Made by a program: the position numbers and the translations under genes. From Mycobacterium saskatchewanense (lineage in GTDB: Bacteria; Actinomycetota; Actinomycetes; Mycobacteriales; Mycobacteriaceae), in the NCBI RefSeq assembly GCF_010729105.1, contig NZ_AP022573.1, positions 2,666,001-2,730,000 of the forward strand: a stretch of 64,000 nucleotides of DNA. The letters are read 5' to 3'. Shown here one piece after another: positions 8,593-16,640 of the stretch (its first letter is position 1; each line of letters begins with the position of its first letter). The notes below the pieces were generated by a model. That model saw only the letters and a program-made list of their open reading frames with translations. It searched no databases and was not told where the DNA came from.

Positions 8593-9882
8593 ATGTGGGA
8601 CTTTGAAACCGACCCGGAGTATCAAACCGAACTCGACTGGGCGGCAGGGTTTGTCACTGACGAGATATCGCCGCTGCGCTATGTCATCGATAACCCGCTA
8701 AATACCGCCGATCCGATCCGCCAGGCTCTTATCCCTCCCCTTCAGCAGACCGTGCGCGAGCACGGTCTATGGGCCACTCATCTGGGACCCGAACTGGGCG
8801 GTCAGGGTCACGGGCAAGTGAAATTGGCCCTGCTCAACGAAGTGCTCGGAGGCGAGCCGCTGGCGCCTATTATTTTCGGCTGCCAAGCCCCCGACACTGG
8901 CAACGCCGAGATCCTGGCTCACTACGGCACCGAGGAGCACAAGCGCACGTATCTAGGGCCCCTGCTTAACGGGGAGATCTTCTCCTGTTACTCGATGACC
9001 GAGCCCCAGGGCGGTTCTGATCCCACCGAATTCACCACCACCGCTGTCCTAGACGGTCACGAGTGGGTCATCAACGGCGAGAAATGGTTCTCCTCCAACG
9101 CGCGGTACTCCGCATTTCTCATCGTGATGTGCGTGACCGAGCCCGACAACCCGACCTATCAACGGCAGTCGATGATCATCGTGCCGACTGATACCCCGGG
9201 CATTGAGATCGTGCGCAATGTCGGCCTGGGTGACGAGCAGCCCGACGAGGGCACTCATGCTTATCTTCGCTACAACGACGTCCGTGTCCCGAGAGATAAC
9301 CTCCTCGGTGGCCGCGGCGAAGGCTTCTTGGTTGCCCAAACCCGTCTGGGCGGCGGCCGGATTCACCACGCCATGCGCACTGTCGGCATGGCACGCCAAG
9401 CGCTGCAGATGATGATGGAGCGCGCGGTCTCGCGGCGCACACAAGGCGAGCTGCTGTCGAAGAAGCAACTCGTGCAAGAAATGGTCGCCGAGTCCTGGCT
9501 CGACCTGCAGCAATTCCGGCTGCTGGTGTTGCAGACTGCGTGGAAAATCGACAAATACCACGACTACAAGCGGGTGCGCGGTGATATTTCGGCAGTCAAG
9601 GCAGCCATGCCCGGGGTCTTGAACCGGATCGCTTCGCGAGCAATGCAAGTGCACGGCTCGCTGGGCTTGAGCAATGAAATGCCGTTCGTGGAAATGCTCA
9701 TCAACGGCTACCACCTCGGGTTGGCCGACGGGCCGACCGAGGTGCACAAAACCACGTTGGCGCGGTCGTTGCTGCGCGACGTCAAGCCCGCGGATGGGTT
9801 GTTCCCCAGCACCCATCTGGTCGCCGCACGAGAAGCCGCCCGCGCACGCTATGCCGACGTCTTGGCGACTCATCAACGGTGA
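8593..9882 (+). CDS. Acyl-CoA dehydrogenase, ACAD10/11-like subgroup
   Basis: A 429-residue flavoprotein of the acyl-CoA dehydrogenase fold. Recognisable blocks are YSMTEPQGGSDPTEF (FAD/substrate region, about residue 135), VINGEKWFSSNA, MQVHGSLGLSNEMP (about 352) and LADGPTEVHKTTLAR (about 378). The segment GRIHHAMRTVGMARQAL (about 255) closely resembles the ACAD10/11 subgroup, whose members act with an APH-type kinase on 4-hydroxyacyl-CoAs. The start ATG at 8593 is chosen because similarity begins at MWDFETDPEYQ and a GAGAGG lies upstream. The frame extends further 5' without similarity. The next gene is an APH-type kinase, the partner expected for this subgroup. Confidence 0.9.
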   Translation: MWDFETDPEYQTELDWAAGFVTDEISPLRYVIDNPLNTADPIRQALIPPLQQTVREHGLWATHLGPELGGQGHGQVKLALLNEVLGGEPLAPIIFGCQAPDTGNAEILAHYGTEEHKRTYLGPLLNGEIFSCYSMTEPQGGSDPTEFTTTAVLDGHEWVINGEKWFSSNARYSAFLIVMCVTEPDNPTYQRQSMIIVPTDTPGIEIVRNVGLGDEQPDEGTHAYLRYNDVRVPRDNLLGGRGEGFLVAQTRLGGGRIHHAMRTVGMARQALQMMMERAVSRRTQGELLSKKQLVQEMVAESWLDLQQFRLLVLQTAWKIDKYHDYKRVRGDISAVKAAMPGVLNRIASRAMQVHGSLGLSNEMPFVEMLINGYHLGLADGPTEVHKTTLARSLLRDVKPADGLFPSTHLVAAREAARARYADVLATHQR

Positions 9883-10041
9883 GGGCCCCGGCGGGCGCCC
9901 AGGCTCAACGCGCGGCACTCGTGCGGGCCGACCACTGCTGACCACGCATTTTAGGGATGTCGGAGTCCTCAAAGACCGTCCACTAGACTAGCTAACGGAA
10001 TTCCGGTCTGCGGCGACGCCGAGCCAGAATCCCCGCCATAT

Positions 10042-10058
10042 AAAATACAACGTTTTTC
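10042..10058. promoter_or_regulatory. Weaker copy of the candidate operator upstream of the kinase gene
   Basis: TACAACGTTTTT within this stretch matches 10 of 12 bases of the palindrome AACAACGTTGTT. It lies about 110 bp before the kinase start, the same relative position as the other copies. Weak on its own. Confidence 0.3.
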
Positions 10059-10167
10059 ACGAGCACCGCTGCGGTCCGGGCACGCCAAGTTTGTATAGAC
10101 AATTGGATTGTATGAACAATATCGTCGGTATCGAATGATCGACCCAGTGATGTAACCGGGAGCGTTG

Positions 10168-11163
10168 ATGTCAACACCGCTGATCGATCATGAAGCGCTG
10201 ACCCGCTGGCTCGACGCCCAAGGCTTAGCGCCCGGAGCCCCGCTGACGGTCGAGCCGCTTTCCAACGGACGATCGAACGTCATGTACAGCATCGAACGAG
10301 GTGAGCACAACTGGGTGCTGCGGCGCCCCAGGAAGGTCGCCGTCGAGCGCGCCGATGACCTGATGCGCCGTGAATTCCGTTTGCTAACCGCGTTGCGCGC
10401 AACCAACGTTCCGCACGCCCGGGCGGTCGCATTGTGCGAGGACACCGCGATCTTCGGTTGTGTCTTCTACCTGATGGAACAGGCCGAGGGCTTCAACCCG
10501 GTGGGCCCGCTGCCACAGACGCTCACCGATGCCTATGAGCCGGTGGCTCACGCGATGGTCGATGCGCTGGTCAGCCTGCACCAGATCGATTGGCGCGCAG
10601 TAGGACTGGAAGACTTCGGCAAACCGGACGGGTTTCACCAACGGCAGGTGACGCGCTGGCTTGGCCAACTCGACTCCTATGACGGCCGTACCTTGCCTGA
10701 GCTGGCCCATGTCGCGGGTTGGCTGGACCGTCAACTGCCCCGGCATTTCGAACCGACCATCATGCACGGCGACTACCACGTGTTGAACGTGATCATGGCA
10801 CCAGATCGGCCGGCACGGGTTGCCGCCATCGTTGACTGGGAGACCGCCACCATCGGCGATCCGGTGCTCGACATGGTCGGGTTCCTCGAGGTCTACGGCG
10901 AGGCCTGCCCCTCCGGGCAGGGCTGGCCGGACCCGTCTGGGCTGTGGCGGCGCTACGCGATATCCCGCGGGCTCGCCGTTGACATTCCGGTCGACTACTA
11001 CGTCGCGCTGTACAACTTCCGCATGGCAGTTCTCACCGAGGGCATCTACCAACGTTCGCTGCGCGACAACACCCGTGAACCTGCTCACGATGTGGCCGAG
11101 CGGGTCACGCTGAGCACCCGGCGGGCGTTGACCGCGATTGAACAAGCAACTCACACACTATGA
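10168..11163 (+). CDS. APH-type phosphotransferase (ACAD10/11 or LvaA-like kinase)
   Basis: A 331-residue protein of the aminoglycoside phosphotransferase/choline kinase fold. Near the N-terminus, LSNGRSNVMYSI and WVLRRPRK form the nucleotide-binding lobe. The catalytic loop is IMHGDYHVLNVIM (about residue 198) and the metal-binding motif is AIVDWETATIGDP (about 221). This pattern matches the kinase domain fused to ACAD10/11 in animals and the stand-alone LvaA kinase of Pseudomonas, which phosphorylates 4-hydroxyacyl-CoA so that a dehydrogenase-like partner can eliminate phosphate. That chemistry is known for the family; its use here is inferred from the neighbouring dehydrogenase. The stop overlaps the GntR start (ATGA, 11160-11163). 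Confidence 0.88.
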   Translation: MSTPLIDHEALTRWLDAQGLAPGAPLTVEPLSNGRSNVMYSIERGEHNWVLRRPRKVAVERADDLMRREFRLLTALRATNVPHARAVALCEDTAIFGCVFYLMEQAEGFNPVGPLPQTLTDAYEPVAHAMVDALVSLHQIDWRAVGLEDFGKPDGFHQRQVTRWLGQLDSYDGRTLPELAHVAGWLDRQLPRHFEPTIMHGDYHVLNVIMAPDRPARVAAIVDWETATIGDPVLDMVGFLEVYGEACPSGQGWPDPSGLWRRYAISRGLAVDIPVDYYVALYNFRMAVLTEGIYQRSLRDNTREPAHDVAERVTLSTRRALTAIEQATHTL

Positions 11164-11870
11164 ATCGACTGCCGCAGTACCGCATGTTGGCCGAACACCT
11201 CGGTCAACAGATCCGGCGCGGGACGTTCGGCGTCGGCGATAAGATGCCCACCGAGGCGCAGCTGTGTCAGCAACACGGACTCAGCCGCGGCACTGTGCGC
11301 CATGCCCTGCACCACCTGGAAAGCGCCGGCCTGATTAACCGGCGGCCGGGTGCCGGCAGCGAGGTGGTGTCGCGCGTGCCCACTGGCAGCTACCAACCCC
11401 TGGCGTCCAATGCCGCTGACATCGTCGAATTGGTGGCCAATACGCGCATTGTGCGCCCCACCACACGCGAGTTGGTCGCCGATCGCAATCTTGCCAAACG
11501 GCTGGGCACTAAAGGGGGAACCCGTTGGTGGGTGATGACCGGTGTACGAAAGCATCGCGGTCGGCAGGGGCAGCCGCTGTGTTTCAGCGAGCAGTATCTG
11601 CGCGCCGAACTACCACGAGATCAATTGGTGCACGGAATCATTGACCCGGGCAATCCTATCACCAGTCGATTCGAACAGACCATCACCGCTGTCGTGCTTT
11701 CTCGCGAAATGGCCCAGCCGATGGCGGCCGATCCCGGCTCCGCCGCATTGGTGATCACTCGGCGGCACCGCGACTCCTCGGGTCGGCTACTAGCGGTGGG
11801 CATTCACACCCATCCAGCTGACCGGTTCACAATCGTGCTTCCCAGTCCGCAACGCGGCCATGATGACTGA
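11160..11870 (+). CDS. GntR-family regulator (HutC/UTRA type)
   Basis: A 236-residue regulator. The N-terminal winged helix reads LPQYRMLAEHLGQQIRRGTF, then GDKMPTEAQLCQQHGLSRGTVRHALHHLE (residues about 3-60), followed by a UTRA-like ligand-binding domain with a CFSEQYLRAELP block near residue 145. It is coupled by a 4-bp overlap to the kinase gene and probably controls that operon in response to a pathway metabolite. No GntR operator was identified by eye. Confidence 0.9.
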   Translation: MNRLPQYRMLAEHLGQQIRRGTFGVGDKMPTEAQLCQQHGLSRGTVRHALHHLESAGLINRRPGAGSEVVSRVPTGSYQPLASNAADIVELVANTRIVRPTTRELVADRNLAKRLGTKGGTRWWVMTGVRKHRGRQGQPLCFSEQYLRAELPRDQLVHGIIDPGNPITSRFEQTITAVVLSREMAQPMAADPGSAALVITRRHRDSSGRLLAVGIHTHPADRFTIVLPSPQRGHDD

Positions 11871-12016
11871 GTCTCGTCGCGACAACGACACCGGGGGCCG
11901 CGGTGGAGTCGGCCCTCCCCCGACCGGTCCGGACGCTGCCAACTACTTGCCGAAATCGATCGACATCACTACGCCGCAAACAAATACCCACCCGTATCAA
12001 CTTGTCGGAGGTCACG

Positions 12017-12550
12017 ATGCAGATTCGCCGAGTAGTCACCGGGAATGACGACCAGGGCAAGGCGATCTTTGTCGACGACGCCATGGTGGATCCCACCACC
12101 GCGGCACTGACCACAACTACCTATCATGAGTTGTGGCGAGCAGACTCCCTACCCCAGTTCCCCGCTTCGGGCCAAAATGGCGCCAAGACAACATTTTTCC
12201 CACCTCCGGGAGGCTATCGCTTCTTCGTACTGACCGTACCGCCAGGCGACGGCCACGGTGAGCTGAGCGGAATCGACCTGCAAACGTGCATCGAGGAACT
12301 CGAGGACAAATTGCCCGGCCTCATCGCGGTCAGCGAGGTGGACGACCCGGGCATGCACACCACCGACACGGTCGATATGGAGGTCGTCCTTGCCGGCGAA
12401 ATCGTCCTCGAGCTCGATGATGGCGCCGAAAAGATGCTTCGTGCAGGCGATGTCAACATCCAAAATGGAACGCGGCACCGCTGGCACAACCGCGGCGACG
12501 CGCCAGCCGTGTTGGCGGTCGCCATGATCGGAGGTTCTCGCCACCGATAG
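12017..12550 (+). CDS. Cupin-domain protein
   Basis: A 177-residue protein with a C-terminal single cupin barrel: VEVDDPGMHTTDTVDMEVVL-type first motif, GEIVLELDDGAEKMLRAGDVN, then NGTRHRWHNRGDAPAVLAV near residue 155. The start ATG at 12017 has a GGAGG-type site at 12007-12011 and fits the first similarity. It sits about 145 bp after the GntR gene, so it may have its own promoter. Cupins of this size are often small-molecule isomerases, dioxygenases or sensors. The second-motif His residues are present, but a function cannot be assigned. Confidence 0.8.
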   Translation: MQIRRVVTGNDDQGKAIFVDDAMVDPTTAALTTTTYHELWRADSLPQFPASGQNGAKTTFFPPPGGYRFFVLTVPPGDGHGELSGIDLQTCIEELEDKLPGLIAVSEVDDPGMHTTDTVDMEVVLAGEIVLELDDGAEKMLRAGDVNIQNGTRHRWHNRGDAPAVLAVAMIGGSRHR

Positions 12551-13198
12551 CCTGCCTAACCCGCCGCCATCGTGCGACAGACCAGCGATCGAACCCACCG
12601 AGCGGTGCGACCAACCATCGTGCGTGACCGGTCATGACATCAGGCGAGCGAACGCGGAGGGAACCAATCTCACAGCCCGCACCGACAAGCCCGCGTCGAA
12701 CATGCCAGCCACACGAGCCAGGATCTGAGCTTGATCCGGGGCCCAACATGTGTCCGGCCGCTCCACAGCACGCCGCCCGGCCCCTGCGACGGCAAAGGGA
12801 ATCCGCGCCATCACCTCCGATACTGGGAGCCACGCTCATCAGCGTCTCTAGTCAGTCAACGTTTAGGTACACTGTACGCATACCGTCAACAGAACGCTCG
12901 CACCCGACTTCATGGGAGTTGCCTCGGACTGTGGTCAACCAGATGGCCCGCCATTGATGCGCTCAGGGTGCTGATACTCGCTGCTGTCGCCGTTTGGCGG
13001 TGCGCGCTTGCCGGCCGCGTCGCCACCGATCGCGCATTGCGCATCGACCCCCTAACGCTTAATATCTGTTATCCATCAACGTGTTTCACCGCAGCAGCTA
13101 GCCACCGCGGCGTGCCGTCGCTCAGGGTTAAGGGCACGCCGGTGGCCATGAATCTCTGCCCGAAGGCGGCGCCCGTCGAGACATTAGTTGCGTCTTAG
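12551..13198. other. 648-bp region without a supported gene
   Basis: Open frames here show no family resemblance and I support no gene. The one notable element is the dyad GTACACTGTAC at 12867-12877, which also occurs next to the TetR gene at 13710-13720. The region may have held the genes once controlled by that regulator. Confidence 0.5.
12867..12877. promoter_or_regulatory. Candidate operator, copy 1 of GTACACTGTAC
   Basis: An 11-bp dyad (GTACA, centre C, TGTAC). With flanks it shares AGGTACANTGTACG with the reverse complement of the copy at 13710-13720 beside the TetR gene. Assignment to that TetR is inferred. Confidence 0.45.
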
Positions 13199-13705
13199 TT
13201 ATACCGCGGTGCGACCGCCATCGACGGAGAGCGCTGCACCATAGATGAAGCTGGCCGCGTCACTCGCCAAATACGCGACAGCCGAAGCGATCTCGCACGG
13301 TCGTGCGACCCGACCGGCGGGGGCCTGCGTGGCAAGTGTGTCGAGCGCCTCGCCGAGCGCGGCCGATCCCGATGTCCGCGTGGGACCAGGTATTACTGCG
13401 TTCACCCGGACCCCCTGCGGGCCGTATTCGGCCGACCAGCTCTTGGTCAAGAACAATAATGCGGCCTTGGTCGCGCCATACACCGACATACCCGGCAGAG
13501 CGAATTGCCCTGCCATGCTGGCTATGTTGACGATTGCGCCTTTGCCTGCCTCAGCCGTCACTGGCGCGAGCGCTCCCACCAGAAAATGGGGTGCGGTCAG
13601 ATTCGTTGCGATGACCGCGTGAAATCCGTCCACAGGAAAGGCAGATGTTGGAGCCAACACGCCGATGGCGGCGTTGTTGACCAGGACATCCACCAGACCA
13701 CCTAA
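13199..13705 (-). pseudogene. SDR-family oxidoreductase, N-terminus missing
   Basis: About 165 C-terminal residues of a classical SDR are intact: VDVLVNNAAIG, then IVNIASMAGQ, YGATKAALLF (catalytic Tyr/Lys) and the C-terminal VDGGRTAV. The first 80-85 residues, including the glycine-rich NAD(P)-binding TGxxxGIG motif, are absent. An in-frame TGA (13706-13708) lies immediately upstream, next to the operator at 13710. A GTG at 13693 could start a 164-residue protein, but it would lack cofactor binding. It is similar in sequence and C-terminal end to the complete SDR at 15423-16157. Confidence 0.75.
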
Positions 13706-13709
13706 TCAC

Positions 13710-13720
13710 GTACACTGTAC
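13710..13720. promoter_or_regulatory. Candidate operator, copy 2 of GTACACTGTAC
   Basis: The same perfect dyad as at 12867-12877, about 60 bp before the TetR start at 13781 and directly beside the truncated SDR. The position suggests autoregulation of the TetR gene. Confidence 0.5.
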
Positions 13721-13780
13721 CTCTGTATGTCCTGGCCACCCCAGTGCTAGCTGACCGCAGAACAAAGAGAGAAGAGCGAG

Positions 13781-14440
13781 GTGCGGGCTCGGTTTTCAGT
13801 CGACGAGATTGGTCGGTGTGCGCTGAAAATCGTCGAGCGCGAGGGGGTTGCTGGGCTGAGTATGCGCGGCGTTGCCTCGGAACTTGGGACCGGCCCGATG
13901 ACGCTCTACAACTACGTCAACGGCCGTGAGGGCCTCGAACAACTAGTAGTTGATGCGATCATGCAACGAGTTACTTTGCCTCCGCCGGTGAAGGATTGGC
14001 GGTCTGATCTCGAAGCTACCGCCGCAGCGTTGTGGGAGACCTTGCGAGCGCACCCTAACGCGGTTCCGTTGATCTTGACACGCCGGTCGGAGTCGGCGTC
14101 GAGTTTCGCTCCCGCGGAACGAATGATTGAGGCTCTATCGCGATCGCGGCTTGACCAGCTTCAGATTCTGGCTGCCTTCAGGGCGACGTTGGCGCTCGTC
14201 ACAGGGTCGGCACAGGCCGAGTTCGCCGGCATCTTCGCTGGCACCGTCCTTCATGATCAGGCCAACACGGTGGGCGCCGCTCGGATTGGCGAGATCGCCG
14301 GCGCCGACTACCCACATATTGCCGCGCTGTCGGAGGTCAGCCAACAGTCAAGCGCTGCAGAGGATTTCCGCCGTGGACTCGCTATGCTTGTTAGCGGAAT
14401 AGCCTCGACGGAGCGCAAGCATGCTCGACAGCGGCAGTGA
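13781..14440 (+). CDS. TetR-family regulator (TetR_C-type)
   Basis: A 219-residue regulator with the helix-turn-helix FSVDEIGRCALKIVEREG, then MRGVASELGTGPMTLYNYVNGREGLEQL (residues about 4-55), and a C-terminal domain of the TetR_C type found in TetR/TtgR-like proteins. GTG start at 13781 with a purine-rich leader. It is divergent from the truncated SDR and precedes a thioesterase gene. Two copies of GTACACTGTAC near the locus are its likely operators. The ligand is unknown. Confidence 0.85.
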   Translation: MRARFSVDEIGRCALKIVEREGVAGLSMRGVASELGTGPMTLYNYVNGREGLEQLVVDAIMQRVTLPPPVKDWRSDLEATAAALWETLRAHPNAVPLILTRRSESASSFAPAERMIEALSRSRLDQLQILAAFRATLALVTGSAQAEFAGIFAGTVLHDQANTVGAARIGEIAGADYPHIAALSEVSQQSSAAEDFRRGLAMLVSGIASTERKHARQRQ

Positions 14441-14631
14441 CCCAGCCACCGTCTTGCAAGCAGCTTACTTGCCGACATGGGGTTCTCGTTGCAGGAACGC
14501 GATCTGGTCCGCCAGCAGATCCGACACCAGAGGTGGATGGTCAACATCAGAATCACCGAAGGTGTCCAAACTCAGGTCTAAAGCACATCAGCTCATCCGC
14601 CGCCTAGCTCCACGAGAGAAGAGATGCCATC

Positions 14632-15045
14632 ATGAACGGCACTCCCGTACTTTCACAATTTCCGCTACAGACCTACGACAAGTTGCGCTATGCAGACACA
14701 GACCGGCAAGGGCACGTCAACAACGCCGTCTTCTCCACCGCGCTCGAAACCGGACGTGTAGAACTTCTCTACCACCCAGAAACACCTCTTGCTGAACCGC
14801 ACCAGTCGTTTGTCATCGCGCGTCTGGAGCTCGACTTTCGACGTGAAATGACCTGGCCGGGCGAAGTCGCGATTGGAACCGTAGTCGAGTCGGTTGGGCG
14901 CAGCTCATTCACGCTGAAGCAGGGTCTATTTCAGAAAAACGAGTGCGTGGCCATCGCCCGCACAGTCATCGTGATGATAGACAAACAGTCGAGTCCCTGC
15001 CCGCTTTCCGCGGCTGCACTCGCTAGGCTGTCCGAACTGTCCTGA
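14632..15045 (+). CDS. Hotdog-fold acyl-CoA thioesterase (YbgC/FadM-like)
   Basis: A 137-residue 4-hydroxybenzoyl-CoA thioesterase-like protein. The active-site segment LRYADTDRQGHVNNAVFSTALETGR (about residue 17) has the catalytic Asp and HVNN, followed by the central helix. VIARLELDFRREMTWPGEV (about 63) is the typical next block. It would hydrolyse an acyl-CoA to the free acid and CoA. It lies about 190 bp downstream of the TetR gene and could be in its regulon. Confidence 0.88.
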   Translation: MNGTPVLSQFPLQTYDKLRYADTDRQGHVNNAVFSTALETGRVELLYHPETPLAEPHQSFVIARLELDFRREMTWPGEVAIGTVVESVGRSSFTLKQGLFQKNECVAIARTVIVMIDKQSSPCPLSAAALARLSELS

Positions 15046-15422
15046 CCAAGGTCCAGTCCCGGCTACTGGGCCCGGTGATAGCACCGTTGCGGGCGGGGCC
15101 ACCTCGACCGCCGGAGTCTGTGTCGAGGCCTCTGGTCTTCAAGGCCAAGCACAATCACCGACGAATGCCCGCTCCGCGTGTTGCGGCGCCGCCTTTGACT
15201 GGACGCCGTGAACTGGTCCACGGCACAGGAGAGTCCTCATCGGAACACTGGGCAGCCTCTGGACTGACTTGTCGTGACCGCCCAGTCGTGAGGTCTCGCA
15301 TCTAAGGGCAAGGAACATGTTCAACCCCGTCTCGATTGGGTCGGGAATCATCGGACGCGGTGCTCTGTTTGATGTAGCGTCCGCAAAATTGGACAGACAG
15401 GTCTACTCAATCGGGAGTCATC
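15046..15422. other. 377-bp intergenic region
   Basis: No gene is supported. It presumably carries the promoter of the SDR-DDN-TetR operon that starts at 15423. No repeat or hairpin stood out. Confidence 0.5.
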
Positions 15423-16157
15423 ATGGCGGAACAATCGAATGGTCAGCGGCCGGTGGCGTTGGTGACGGGGGCGACCTCGGGCATCGGCCGGGCAGTCGCA
15501 CTGAATTTGGCGCGTGACGGTTTCGAGGTGATCGTGCACGGCCGCGACGCCGGACGTGGCGCGGCCACGGTCGATGAGATCGCCGCCAATGGCGGTCGGG
15601 CCCGGTTCGTTGCGGCGGACCTGGCCGACGCCGACGCGGTTACGGCGCTGGCGGCCGACGCCGGTGAAGTCGAGGTGCTGGTCAACAACGGTGGAATCTC
15701 CTGGTTCGGTCCCAGCGCGGAGCTGGACACCGAGACCTTTGATCTCTTGTTCGACAGCAACGTGCGCGCGACCTACCAGCTGGTCGCTGCACTGGCGCCG
15801 GGGATGGCCAAACGTGGGCATGGCAGCATCGTCAGCATTGACAGCATGGCCGGGCACGTCGGCTTGGCCGGCGGAGCTGCCTACGGGGCGACCAAAGCGG
15901 CGCTGACCGCGATGTCTCGGGCGTGGGCAGCCGAGTTCAGCCCCTCGGGGGTACGGGTGAACACTGTGGCGCCCGGGCCGGTGTTCACCGCCGAGTCGAA
16001 ACGCGACCTGATCGAGAATCTGGCCGGCACCACGCTGCTGAATCGTGGTGCGCAACCTGAGGAGATCTCCGAGGTGGTTGCCTTCCTCGCCTCGGACAAG
16101 GCCAGCTACATCACCGGCGCGGTCATCCCCGTCGACGGCGGCCGGACGGCGGTGTAA
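15423..16157 (+). CDS. SDR-family oxidoreductase
   Basis: A complete 244-residue SDR with VTGATSGIG (about residue 15), NNGG (about 88), SIVSIDS (about 136), the YGATK Tyr/Lys pair (about 151) and the C-terminal VDGGRTAV. It is first in a tightly packed operon: the DDN-like gene starts 3 bp after its stop, and that gene overlaps a TetR regulator. Length and motifs are normal. It resembles the truncated SDR at 13199-13705. The substrate is unknown. Confidence 0.9.
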   Translation: MAEQSNGQRPVALVTGATSGIGRAVALNLARDGFEVIVHGRDAGRGAATVDEIAANGGRARFVAADLADADAVTALAADAGEVEVLVNNGGISWFGPSAELDTETFDLLFDSNVRATYQLVAALAPGMAKRGHGSIVSIDSMAGHVGLAGGAAYGATKAALTAMSRAWAAEFSPSGVRVNTVAPGPVFTAESKRDLIENLAGTTLLNRGAQPEEISEVVAFLASDKASYITGAVIPVDGGRTAV

Positions 16158-16160
16158 GAC

Positions 16161-16640
16161 ATGACCGGCAGCTATGTGCCCAGCCCCAGTGATCGGGTCC
16201 GTGAGCAGGTCGCACTCTATGAAGCCACCGGCGGACAGGAGGGCGGGACCCTGGAGGACCGACCGGTGGTCATCTTGACCACCATCGGCGCCAAAACCGG
16301 CAGCGTCCGGAAAAACCCGGTCATGCGCATCAAGGAAGGCGACACCTACGTCGCCGTGGCCTCGGCCGCTGGCGCCCCCACGCATCCGGCCTGGTACCGC
16401 AATCTCATCGCCCACCCGCAGGTGATGCTGCAGGACGGCGCCACCGTCCATCAACTGCGAGCCCGGGAAGCCCACGGTGCCGAGAAGGCGCGTTGGTGGG
16501 AGGTCGCCGAACGGTTCTGGCCGCACTTCCCCGAATACCGCGTTAAGGCCGGTGACCGCGACATTCCGGTGATGCTGCTCGAACCGGTCGAACAGCCCGG
16601 CAGTGCAGCGGATGCACATGAACTCGCCGTGGAGCGCTGA
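16161..16640 (+). CDS. DDN-like F420-dependent nitroreductase-family protein
   Basis: A 159-residue protein of the deazaflavin (F420H2)-dependent nitroreductase family, abundant in mycobacteria. Diagnostic blocks are VVILTTIGAKTGSVRKNPVM (about residue 34), YVAVASAAGAPTHPAWYRNL (about 57) and a C-terminal aromatic stretch. Members use F420H2 for quinone or enone reduction. It lies between the SDR and TetR genes and overlaps the TetR start by one base, so it is cotranscribed. The reaction is uncertain. Confidence 0.88.
   Translation: MTGSYVPSPSDRVREQVALYEATGGQEGGTLEDRPVVILTTIGAKTGSVRKNPVMRIKEGDTYVAVASAAGAPTHPAWYRNLIAHPQVMLQDGATVHQLRAREAHGAEKARWWEVAERFWPHFPEYRVKAGDRDIPVMLLEPVEQPGSAADAHELAVER

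Noticed and set aside
12731..13198. 155-codon plus-strand open frame
   Set aside because: No recognised motif, no convincing ribosome site, composition unlike the neighbouring genes.
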